From the NCBI GenBank assembly GCA_003477305.1, contig DMTN01000051.1:61041-77715 (forward strand): a stretch of 16,675 nucleotides of DNA. Direction: 5' to 3'. Position 1 is the stretch's first letter, and every line of letters starts with the position of its first letter. A program made the translations under genes and the position numbers. The stretch comes from Acholeplasmatales bacterium (GTDB lineage Bacteria; Bacillota_I; Bacilli_A; Izemoplasmatales; Hujiaoplasmataceae). Positions 1-7,343 of the stretch are shown here, in pieces. Under the pieces are notes generated by a model. That model saw nothing but the letters and a program-made list of their open reading frames with translations, was not told the origin of the DNA and ran no database searches.

Positions 1-1
1 T

Positions 2-2840
2 GTAGTCGACATCGCCGGAGAACTGCGACAGGTCTCCCGAAACGCCGAGCGCCTTGAGGCCGTCGAAGAGATCGGCGAGTTCGGTCTTGTCGATGAATTC
101 GGTGGTGAGGACCGTAACGCGGATGTCGGTGGTATCGGCCGCGTCGCGGTAGGGGATCACGAGCGCATCGATATCGACGATCTGTTTGGAAATCGTCGCA
201 TGCATGATCGCGGAGGCGAGCAAGACGTCCATTTCGGCGATGATCGTATCCATGTCGAGGGCGTCGACCGCACCGAAATCACTCACGTTCAAGGCATGCA
301 GCGCGTAGAGGGTGTGGTCGAGTTCGGCGATCGAGACAAAATCGACGAGGAAGTCGGTATAGATCACGGCGATGCCGTCGACGTCCTGTACGGGGACGAC
401 GACGAGCGCTTCTTCGCCCGGCTCGGCGTCGGTGAGGTCGAAGAACATCTGCGAGAACGACGCGTGGATGATCGCGGAGGCGAACAGAATGTTGAGCTTG
501 CCTTGGTCGAGCGTGGTCGGGTCGACGTCGTCTTCAAGCGCGTCGATGATGGTCGCATCGAGCGAGACCGTGAAGTCGGTGAACCCGAGCAGGTCGAGCG
601 AATCAAACATGGCGCCCAGTTCATCGGCGGAAATCATCGTGACCGGATCGGTGAGGCCAATGCTCCGGGTGATTTCGATCTGGGTTTCGCCCGGCAGACC
701 GTAGTTGACGGTGTAGTCGTCGGGAATTACGATCATCGCGGCGTCGATGTCGAGGATCTGCTTGGAGATCGTCGCATGGAGGATCGCCGACCCGATCAAA
801 TCGTCGAAGTGGGCCATGACGTTGGCGAGATCGAGCGTCGAGACGTCGTTGAAATCGGAGATCTCGAGGCTGTTCAAGGCCGACAGGACGCTTGCCAGTT
901 CGGCCGTCGAAACATATTCAATCGCCGTCAGCGGGTCGTCGTAGAGCACGGCGACGCCGTCCCAGTCGGTTTCCGGCACGATCACGAGCGGTTCTTCGCC
1001 CGGGTCGGCCGTGGTCAGGTCGTCGAACATATTGGAGATCGAAGCATGGATGATCGCCGAGGCGAAAAGAATATCGAGTTTATCCTGATCGAGTTGAGTC
1101 GGATCACCTTCGACCTGAAGCCTCGAGATGATGCCCGCATCGAGCGAGACGGAGAAATCGGTAAAGCCGAGCAGTTCGATTGCGTCGAACATCGCGGTGA
1201 GTTCTGCTTCGCTGATCATCTCGACCGGATTGTCGACGCCGATCGAGCGGATGATTTCGACGTCGGCTTCAGTGATCAGACCGTAATCGCGGGTGTAGTC
1301 GCCGGGAACGACAATCATGTCCGCTTCGATATCAAGTACCTGCTTGGAAATCGTCGCATGCAGAATCGCCGACCCAATCAGTTCGTCGAAGTGGTCCATA
1401 ATACTGGCGAGATCGAGTGTCGAGACGTCGTCGAATTCGGTGATGTCAAGGCTGTTCAAGGCCGAGAGCACAGCCTCGAGTTCGGTTGTCGAAACATATT
1501 CAATCGCCGTCAGCGGGTCGTCATAGAGCACGGCGAGGCCATCCCAGTCGGTTTCCGGCATGATTACGAGCGGTTCTTCGCCGGGATCGGCCTGGGTGAG
1601 ATCGGCGAACATATTGGAGATCGAGGCGTGGATGATCGCCGACCCGAACAGGACATCGAGTTTGGCCTGGTCGAGCTGGGTCGGATCGCCTTCGACCTGA
1701 AGCGTCGAGATGATGCCGGCGTCAAGCGATACCGAAAAGTCATCAAAACCGAGCATCTCGATCGCATCGAGCATCGCGGTGAGTTCGTCTTCGCTGATCA
1801 TGTCGACCGGGTTGTCAACGCCGATGGAACGGATGATTTCCACGTTGGTTTCGGTGATTAAACCAAAGTCGCGGGTATAGTCATGCGGAACCACGATCAT
1901 CTCGGCTTCGATGTCGAGCACTTGTTTGGAAACCGTCGCATGCAAGATGGCGGACTGAATCAGTTCGTCGAAGTGATCCATGATATTCTGTAGACTAAGG
2001 GTAGAGACATCATTAAAATCGATGATGTTCAGACTGTTCAACGCCGAGAGCACGGCCTCGAGTTCGGCCGTCGACACATATTCGAGCGCGGTGAGCGGAT
2101 CGTCATAGAGCACGGCGACACCGTCCCAGTCGGTTTCCGGCACGATCACGAGCGGATCTTCGCCGGGGTCGGCCTGGGTCAAATCGGAGAACATGTTGGA
2201 GATCGAGGCGTGGATGATCGCCGAGCCGAACAGGACGTCGAGTTTGGCCGGATCGAGCTGCGTCGGATCGCCCTCGACTTGCAAGGTCGAGATGATGCCG
2301 GCATCGAGCGAAACCGAGAAATCGGTGAAGCCCAGCAGTTCGACGGCATCGAGCATCGCGTTCAATTCATCCGCGCTGATCATGTCGATCGGATCGGTCA
2401 CGCCGATCGACCGGATGATTTCGACGTCGGTTTCGGTAATCAGCCCGTAGTCGCGGGTATAATCTTCGGGAACGACGATCATGTCCGCTTCGATGTCGAG
2501 GATTTGCTTGGAAATCGTCGCATGCAGGATGGCGGACTGGATCAGTTCGTCGAAATGATTGATGACGTTCTGGATCGACAGCGAAGAGACGTTTTCGAAA
2601 TCATCGATATCGAGACTGAAAAGCGCCTTCAAGACGTTTTCAAGTTCATCCTGGGCGATGTAGGTGATTTCATGGTCGAGATATTCGACGGGAATGCCGT
2701 TCCAGTCGGTTTCCGGGACGATGACGAGCGCTTCTTCACCCGGCGCGACTTCCATCAAATCCAGCAACATCTTCGAGATCGTCGCCCGCAGGATATAGGA
2801 GGAAAAGAGCGTATCGAGCTTGTCATCGTCGAGCGTTCCC
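2..2840 (-). repeat. Tandem 582-bp (194-codon) coding repeats, recent copies
   Basis: The Pro codon of the recurring GDPTxLD motif falls at 518, 1100, 1682 and 2264, exactly 582 bp apart, and then at 2840 (576 bp). Copies share long exact DNA tracts: 906-940 is identical to 1488-1522 over 35 bp. Each unit encodes two half-repeats. One carries LFxSAIIHASISxMF, followed by a PGEE turn and VxPETDWDG. The other carries LIxSAILHATISKQ, followed by IVVPxDYT and IIRSIG. Such DNA identity suggests late tandem duplication within this gene. Confidence 0.93.
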
Positions 2841-5800
2841 GGATTGTCCGCGTCTTCGAGATTTTCGATGATCGTCGCGTCGAAGGCGATGTTTTCGGTA
2901 TCCGTGATGCCGAGGATGGAAAGCGAGTCGATGATGTTCATCAGTTCGGATTTCGCGATGTACGTGGTCGCTCCGACGGTAATCTGGATCTCGACCGCGT
3001 CGAGCCCGTCGCCGTGGACGACCGGGATGACGATGGTCGCTTCTTCGCCGACGGGCGGGGTAGCGAGGTCGAGAAGGACGTCGGAGATGGTCGCGTGCAG
3101 CACCGCCGAGTCGAGCAGGATGTCGATGTTGGAGAGAATCGGTTCGAGGTCGGTGAAGGACATGTTTTCAAAGTCGTCGAAATCAAGTGCCTTGAACGAG
3201 CGGAGAATCGCCTTCAGTTCGTCGGTCGAGATGTAATCGAAGCCGTGGTCCGTATACCGGACGTCCAAGCCGTCCACATCCTGGTCCGGGATGACGACGA
3301 GCGCTTCCTGACCCGGTTCGACGTCGATCAGCTCGACGATCATGTTCGAGACGGTCGCCTGCAGAATGACCGAAGCGAACATCGTATCGAGCTTGGTTTC
3401 GTCGAGGATCGTCGGATCGTCGGCGTCGGAAAACTTGTCGATGATCGACGCGTCGAAGGCGATCGAATCGAACGTGGTGATGTCGAGCAGTTCGAGCGCG
3501 TCGAAGATCTTGTTCAGTTCATCCTTGACGATGTAATGCGTGCCACCGACGGTTTTCTGGATCTCCGTTTCGGGATCGCCGTAGAGTTCCGGTACGATGA
3601 TCATGCCTCCTTCGAGGTTGATGAGCAGATCGGAGATGGTCGCGTGCAAAATGGCCGACTCGAGCAAAAGGTCGACATGTTCGAGGATCGGGCCGATGTT
3701 GGTGAAATCGGGATTGGTGAAATCAAGGTCAAGCGCATAGACACCTTTGAGGATGGCGCTGAGTTCGGTCGCCGCCAGCATGTCGGTGCCGTCGACCGGA
3801 TCGTCGATCAGAATCGGGTTGCCGTCGACGTCGAAGGTCGGGATGACGACGATCGGATCGTCGGCAGCAGTCATGTCGATCAGGACCTTGGCGATCGTCG
3901 CGCGCAGAATCAACGAAGCGAACAGCGTGTCGAGCTTGTCGTCGGACAGTTCGCCTTCGATGTCGCCTTCGAGGTTCGTCAGCAAGTCGGTGGTGAATTC
4001 GAAGTTCTCGAAACTGTCGATGTTGAGAAGCAGGACCGCGGCGAAGACGTTGCGGATTTCCGAAGCCGCGATGACTTCGACGGGCGCGCTGTCGACGAGC
4101 ACTTCGGTCAAGGCCGATCCGGGCACGACGAGTTGTTCGATTTCCATCGTATTCACATAGTTGCCGATCGTGGCGGTCAAAATCTGCGAGGCGAGCAGGA
4201 TGTCAAGATCATCGCCGGTGATCGTGAAGAGTTTGCCGATGTCGATGAACGATTCCTCGCAGACGAGGTCTCCCTCATCGCAGGCGAGGCGCTCGGAGGC
4301 AAGCCGCAGGGCGCGCGTCACCGCGATGAATTCGTCCTTGACGATGTTCCAGTTGACGTCGCGGACGGCGTCCGGAATGATCAATTGGAACTCGCCGGTA
4401 TCGAGATCGGCGAGTTGTGCCGACAGCGAGGCGACGAGCACCTGGGAATTGAAGATGGCGTCAATCGCATCGTCGGTGAGGAGGGCGATGTCGCCGAGGC
4501 CGAGGTTGTTGAAATCGACTCCCGCCGCGACTTGCACGACGGCGTTGAGCGCGAGCAGGATGTTTCTCAGTTCGCCGGCGGCGATCAGGTTGCCGTCGTC
4601 GTCGTATTCGTCATACCAGACGAGGTTGGCCGGGATGACGATCAGATCGGATAGGCCGGGGATGTCGACCGCGCCGGAGAGGACGTTGATGATCGCGGTG
4701 GTGAAGATCTGGGAGTTCAGAAGCAGCGTGAAGTCGACGGTGGCGATGGCGGTGAGAATCGCGCCGTAGTTCATGTTCCCGTCGTCATCCGCCTGCAGGT
4801 CGGCCATCGTGATGCCGGTGTCGAGCACGGCGCCGAGGAAGGCTCCCATCGCCATGAATTCATCGGCCCAGACAATGTCGGCTGGAATCGTGATGACGGC
4901 ATTCACCGTTTCGCCGGCCATTTCCATGAGGGGTTCGATGGCGACGAGGACGGCGAGGTTGACGAGGTCGGATTCGGCAAGCGAATCGAACAAATCGCGA
5001 ACGAGGTCGCCGTCGACGGTGACGGTGGTGTAATCAATGGTGTCCGAGGTGAGCAGACCGGCCTGGTTGACGATGTCGAAACCGACCGCCGCGATGACGC
5101 CAAGTTTGTCGAGTTCGGCCGCCCAGTCAAGGGCGTACAGGTCATCGACCGGAAGTTCGAGGGTGACACCGGACATCCCGGCGCCGATTTCGATGCCGAG
5201 CGGGATGAGCGTCGTGATCAGTTTGGAGGCGCCGATCCTCGCGAACACCTCTTCAACATTATCGCGGGTGATCGAGGAAAGTTCGCCCGTCTCGACAAAA
5301 TCGAGGGCGAGCGCGTAGCCGGCGATCCCGGCGAACACGGAAAGTTCGTGGCGGAACGAAATCCGTTCGGATTCCGTTTCGGAAACGTCGTAATCGATCG
5401 AAAGGACCGTGTCGAAGAGATGGAGGGAAAGCGGAACCGCCGTCCCTTCGTCGTCGAAGGTGATCTGATTTGTCATTTGGACGAGCAGGTTGGAATCGTA
5501 CGCCGCGATGATTTCGTTCATCATGTCGAGCGACTCCTGGACGACCGGCGGAATCTCGATGTCGGGGACGAGCGCGAGCATCGTTTGCGACGCTTCATAG
5601 ATCTCGCTGCGCGGGAACTCCAGATCGACTTGCTCGTCATCCACGGGGATGAGCGTCGTCATGCTCTTGACGATGTCGAGCAAACCGGAAAACGAGATCA
5701 GCATGACAAAGACGGCGACGGATGCCTCGAGGACGCCGAAAACGCCGCCGAGCAGACGGTTCTTCGAACGGTATTTGTCCTGTTTCCCGCCGCGTTTGAA

Positions 5801-6256
5801 GAAAATCGCATAAATGATGGCGCAGAGAATTTTATAAATGAGCCAGAATATGGTAAAATAGAGTATCGTATAAACGATTTTGATGACGAACGTGCCGATG
5901 CCCTCGACCAGTTCGAGCAGATGCGCATTCTCCAGCAACGCCGCATATTCCGTTCCGGCAAAGTGGCCGAGCGCGATCGTGATCGCTTCGCCGACCGAAC
6001 CCGCCGTGCTGATGGTCGGAATCGTGTTTTCGAGCACCTGTCCGAGCAACGCGCCGATCTGCGGATTCTCGTAGGACCAGAGGAATTCCGAAGCCGGTGT
6101 GATCGTCACGAAAAAGCCCACGATCAGAAGCAGATACGTGAGGAACGAATAGATCGACTTTTTGAACCCTTTCAGGACTCCGAGCAACAAGCCGAATGCG
6201 AGCCCTCCGTAAAGGGCCAGATCGAAATAGAGCTTGTAATCAAGATTTGTAGGCAT
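2..6256 (-). CDS. Giant CvpA-like membrane-anchored repeat protein (C-terminus beyond the left edge)
   Basis: The minus-strand frame is open for at least 2085 codons and has no stop before the left edge. Residues 1-200 resemble the CvpA (colicin V production) family. Helices lie near 12-29, 36-52, 121-151 and 171-196, with a KGFKKS turn after helix 1 and NRLLGGVFGVLE entering helix 4. The positive loops at 30-33 and 154-167 should be cytoplasmic, which puts both termini outside. From about residue 330 onward the protein is acidic half-repeats of about 95 residues. Each has a helix with the core SxIhxATIS, a strand ending hhVP, then a helix with the core ELxxhhxAL. Apart from C145 in helix 3, the only cysteines seen are C659 and C666. 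The start follows GGAGGAA with six bases of spacing. CvpA proteins are usually about 160-250 residues, so the tail is exceptional. The frame and the repeats are certain, the CvpA assignment is good, and the function is unknown; adhesin, stalk or surface scaffold are guesses. Confidence 0.85.
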   Translation of the reverse strand, partial: MPTNLDYKLYFDLALYGGLAFGLLLGVLKGFKKSIYSFLTYLLLIVGFFVTITPASEFLWSYENPQIGALLGQVLENTIPTISTAGSVGEAITIALGHFAGTEYAALLENAHLLELVEGIGTFVIKIVYTILYFTIFWLIYKILCAIIYAIFFKRGGKQDKYRSKNRLLGGVFGVLEASVAVFVMLISFSGLLDIVKSMTTLIPVDDEQVDLEFPRSEIYEASQTMLALVPDIEIPPVVQESLDMMNEIIAAYDSNLLVQMTNQITFDDEGTAVPLSLHLFDTVLSIDYDVSETESERISFRHELSVFAGIAGYALALDFVETGELSSITRDNVEEVFARIGASKLITTLIPLGIEIGAGMSGVTLELPVDDLYALDWAAELDKLGVIAAVGFDIVNQAGLLTSDTIDYTTVTVDGDLVRDLFDSLAESDLVNLAVLVAIEPLMEMAGETVNAVITIPADIVWADEFMAMGAFLGAVLDTGITMADLQADDDGNMNYGAILTAIATVDFTLLLNSQIFTTAIINVLSGAVDIPGLSDLIVIPANLVWYDEYDDDGNLIAAGELRNILLALNAVVQVAAGVDFNNLGLGDIALLTDDAIDAIFNSQVLVASLSAQLADLDTGEFQLIIPDAVRDVNWNIVKDEFIAVTRALRLASERLACDEGDLVCEESFIDIGKLFTITGDDLDILLASQILTATIGNYVNTMEIEQLVVPGSALTEVLVDSAPVEVIAASEIRNVFAAVLLLNIDSFENFEFTTDLLTNLEGDIEGELSDDKLDTLFASLILRATIAKVLIDMTAADDPIVVIPTFDVDGNPILIDDPVDGTDMLAATELSAILKGVYALDLDFTNPDFTNIGPILEHVDLLLESAILHATISDLLINLEGGMIIVPELYGDPETEIQKTVGGTHYIVKDELNKIFDALELLDITTFDSIAFDASIIDKFSDADDPTILDETKLDTMFASVILQATVSNMIVELIDVEPGQEALVVIPDQDVDGLDVRYTDHGFDYISTDELKAILRSFKALDFDDFENMSFTDLEPILSNIDILLDSAVLHATISDVLLDLATPPVGEEATIVIPVVHGDGLDAVEIQITVGATTYIAKSELMNIIDSLSILGITDTENIAFDATIIENLEDADNPGTLDDDKLDTLFSSYILRATISKMLLDLMEVAPGEEALVIVPETDWNGIPVEYLDHEITYIAQDELENVLKALFSLDIDDFENVSSLSIQNVINHFDELIQSAILHATISKQILDIEADMIVVPEDYTRDYGLITETDVEIIRSIGVTDPIDMISADELNAMLDAVELLGFTDFSVSLDAGIISTLQVEGDPTQLDPAKLDVLFGSAIIHASISNMFSDLTQADPGEDPLVIVPETDWDGVAVLYDDPLTALEYVSTAELEAVLSALNSLNIIDFNDVSTLSLQNIMDHFDELIQSAILHATVSKQVLDIEAEMIVVPHDYTRDFGLITETNVEIIRSIGVDNPVDMISEDELTAMLDAIEMLGFDDFSVSLDAGIISTLQVEGDPTQLDQAKLDVLFGSAIIHASISNMFADLTQADPGEEPLVIMPETDWDGLAVLYDDPLTAIEYVSTTELEAVLSALNSLDITEFDDVSTLDLASIMDHFDELIGSAILHATISKQVLDIEADMIVVPGDYTRDYGLITEADVEIIRSIGVDNPVEMISEAELTAMFDAIELLGFTDFSVSLDAGIISRLQVEGDPTQLDQDKLDILFASAIIHASISNMFDDLTTADPGEEPLVIVPETDWDGVAVLYDDPLTAIEYVSTAELASVLSALNSLEISDFNDVSTLDLANVMAHFDDLIGSAILHATISKQILDIDAAMIVIPDDYTVNYGLPGETQIEITRSIGLTDPVTMISADELGAMFDSLDLLGFTDFTVSLDATIIDALEDDVDPTTLDQGKLNILFASAIIHASFSQMFFDLTDAEPGEEALVVVPVQDVDGIAVIYTDFLVDFVSIAELDHTLYALHALNVSDFGAVDALDMDTIIAEMDVLLASAIMHATISKQIVDIDALVIPYRDAADTTDIRVTVLTTEFIDKTELADLFDGLKALGVSGDLSQFSGDVDY
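2841..5266 (-). repeat. Older, diverged copies of the same protein repeat
   Basis: Here the equivalent landmark falls at 3413 and 3953, so the units are 573 and 540 bp long. The copies are recognisable mainly as protein: SxxLxATIxK, then a VVIP strand, then ELxxIL. The clearest half-repeats begin near residue 512 (about 4720). Two more degenerate ones can be seen back to about residue 330, with LELPVDD and VITIPAD strands followed by amphipathic helices. Divergence rises steadily toward the membrane-proximal end. Confidence 0.7.
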
Positions 6257-6262
6257 AATGAG

Positions 6263-6269
6263 TTCCTCC
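6263..6269 (-). promoter_or_regulatory. Ribosome binding site of the giant CvpA-like gene
   Basis: GGAGGAA on the minus strand is followed by six bases and then the ATG at 6256. This near-perfect Shine-Dalgarno fixes the start and gives a complete first transmembrane helix. Confidence 0.85.
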
Positions 6270-6303
6270 GGGCGTGGACGTGTACGCAAGATGTACAATT
6301 CAT

Positions 6304-6331
6304 ATTATATAGGATTTTATCGAAATAACAA
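6304..6331 (-). promoter_or_regulatory. Sigma-A-type promoter for the giant CvpA-like gene
   Basis: The minus strand reads TTGTTA (6331-6326), a 16-bp spacer, then a perfect TATAAT (6309-6304). Transcription would start near 6297 and give a leader of about 41 bases. Two TGTAC motifs (6281-6285 and 6292-6296) lie around the start point and could be an operator, which is speculative. The surrounding AT-rich stretch stands out from the GC-rich genes. Confidence 0.75.
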
Positions 6332-6361
6332 GAACGGCGTTCGAATACTTATGGCGAATCG

Positions 6362-6406
6362 GCCTCGGCACGCCGGAATTCGAGGCACGCCGCGGCTTAA
6401 GCCGCG
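6362..6406. promoter_or_regulatory. Palindromes and direct repeats upstream of the protease gene
   Basis: A perfect 16-bp palindrome, CGCGGCTTAAGCCGCG, occupies 6391-6406. Just before it, GGCACGCC occurs twice (6367-6374 and 6384-6391), and GCCTCG/CGAGGC form an inverted repeat (6362-6367 and 6381-6386). This could be a regulator site or a structured leader for the rightward protease gene. I see no convincing -35/-10 pair for that gene. Confidence 0.4.
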
Positions 6407-6432
6407 AACGCGCAAGGAAGGATGGGCCCCTC

Positions 6433-7293
6433 ATGAAAAAAATCCTCGTTCTCGGCATCGCCGCGCTCTCGCTTTTTCTCTCTGCCTGCAACATCTTCCC
6501 GTTCTCGCTTTTCACAACCGCACCGGCCACGACCCTGCCGGTCACCCAAAACGGCACGATCACGTATCTCGATGCGGACTACTACGCCTATCCGTACTAC
6601 AGTTCGCCGAATTACCATCTCGACAACGTCGACGCCTACAACGACGTCCTCCTCGCCACCCGCGACCACATCCGACACGCCAACGTTCGGGTGCAGGCGA
6701 CGATCTACCGGACGACCATGATTTTCCCGGGGATCACCCAGACCGTGATCGATTCGTCTTCCTCCGGATCGGGCGTCGTCTTCCTCGAAAGGGACGGCTA
6801 CTACTACTTTCTGACCAACCACCACGTGATCGACGACGGCGGCGAAGACGCCGAGTATCAAGTCGAAGCCTACGGCGACGAAGACCCGGTTTCGGCTGAA
6901 CTCATCTGCCAGAGCGAGGATCTCGACCTTGCGGTGCTGCGCTTTGCGAAAGGCTCCCGCACCGACGTCGAACTGATCAACATGACGACCCGGCTCTTTA
7001 CCCGCTTCACCCCCGGCGAACTCGTGCTCGCCGTCGGAAACCCCCTGTCGGTCGACAACAATGTTACCTTCGGCGAGTTCAACTCGATGGAATTGATCGC
7101 CAACGCCACCTTCCGGGTCGTCTACCATAGCGCCCTGATTCACGAAGGCTCGTCGGGCGGCGCGCTCGTCGATCTCGACGGCAACCTGATCGGCATCAAC
7201 GCCTGGGGCACGGAGTCCAGCGACGAGGAGTCGTTCGCGATCCCGCTCGCGGTCGTTCACATGTTCCTCGTGAACAATGATCTGATTTCCTGA
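6433..7293 (+). CDS. Trypsin/DegP-like serine protease lipoprotein (S1C type, no PDZ)
   Basis: A 286-residue protein with a lipoprotein signal: K2-K3, a hydrophobic core and the lipobox LSAC with Cys19. It should be lipid-anchored on the outer face of the membrane. The catalytic triad is readable: H131 in TNHHV, D165 in DLAVL and S241 in GSSGG, with VGNPL (201-205) and IGINAWG (253-259) completing the chymotrypsin fold. There is no room for the PDZ domains of full DegP/HtrA. A tyrosine-rich linker (eight Tyr in residues 45-69) joins the lipid anchor to the protease. The start follows AAGGAAGG at 6414-6421; the ATG at 6422 runs into a stop. The gene is divergent from the CvpA-like gene, and established proteins such as mycobacterial MarP fuse a CvpA-type module to a trypsin-like protease. 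Substrate unknown; envelope protein quality control or processing is likely. Confidence 0.9.
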   Translation: MKKILVLGIAALSLFLSACNIFPFSLFTTAPATTLPVTQNGTITYLDADYYAYPYYSSPNYHLDNVDAYNDVLLATRDHIRHANVRVQATIYRTTMIFPGITQTVIDSSSSGSGVVFLERDGYYYFLTNHHVIDDGGEDAEYQVEAYGDEDPVSAELICQSEDLDLAVLRFAKGSRTDVELINMTTRLFTRFTPGELVLAVGNPLSVDNNVTFGEFNSMELIANATFRVVYHSALIHEGSSGGALVDLDGNLIGINAWGTESSDEESFAIPLAVVHMFLVNNDLIS

Positions 7294-7304
7294 TCAACCT
7301 ATTG

Positions 7305-7340
7305 AAAACAGGATTTCCGCGCTGGAAATCCTGTTTTTTT
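7305..7340. terminator. Bidirectional intrinsic terminator between convergent genes
   Basis: ACAGGATTTCC (7308-7318) pairs perfectly with GGAAATCCTGT (7324-7334) around a five-base loop. A T-run to 7340 serves the rightward protease gene. The A-run at 7305-7308 becomes T's for the leftward GH2 gene, whose stop codon ends only four bases away. Confidence 0.92.
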
Positions 7341-7343
7341 CGT

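Noticed and set aside
2..2840. Regular spacing of similar DNA blocks considered as a CRISPR-like or noncoding satellite array
   Set aside because: The period is 582 bp, a multiple of three, and the reading frame is preserved throughout, so these are coding repeats.
200..4654. Long plus-strand reading frames of 553 and 814 codons at 200-1861 and 2210-4654
   Set aside because: They are antisense to the repeat gene, have unnatural Asp/Arg/Val-rich composition, and repeat only because the opposite strand does. The minus-strand frame is continuous with a promoter, ribosome site and membrane helices.
6258..7260. Other frames overlapping the protease (213 codons on plus, 287 on minus)
   Set aside because: Low-complexity Arg-rich or charged translations; the frame at 6433 has a lipoprotein signal and a full catalytic triad.
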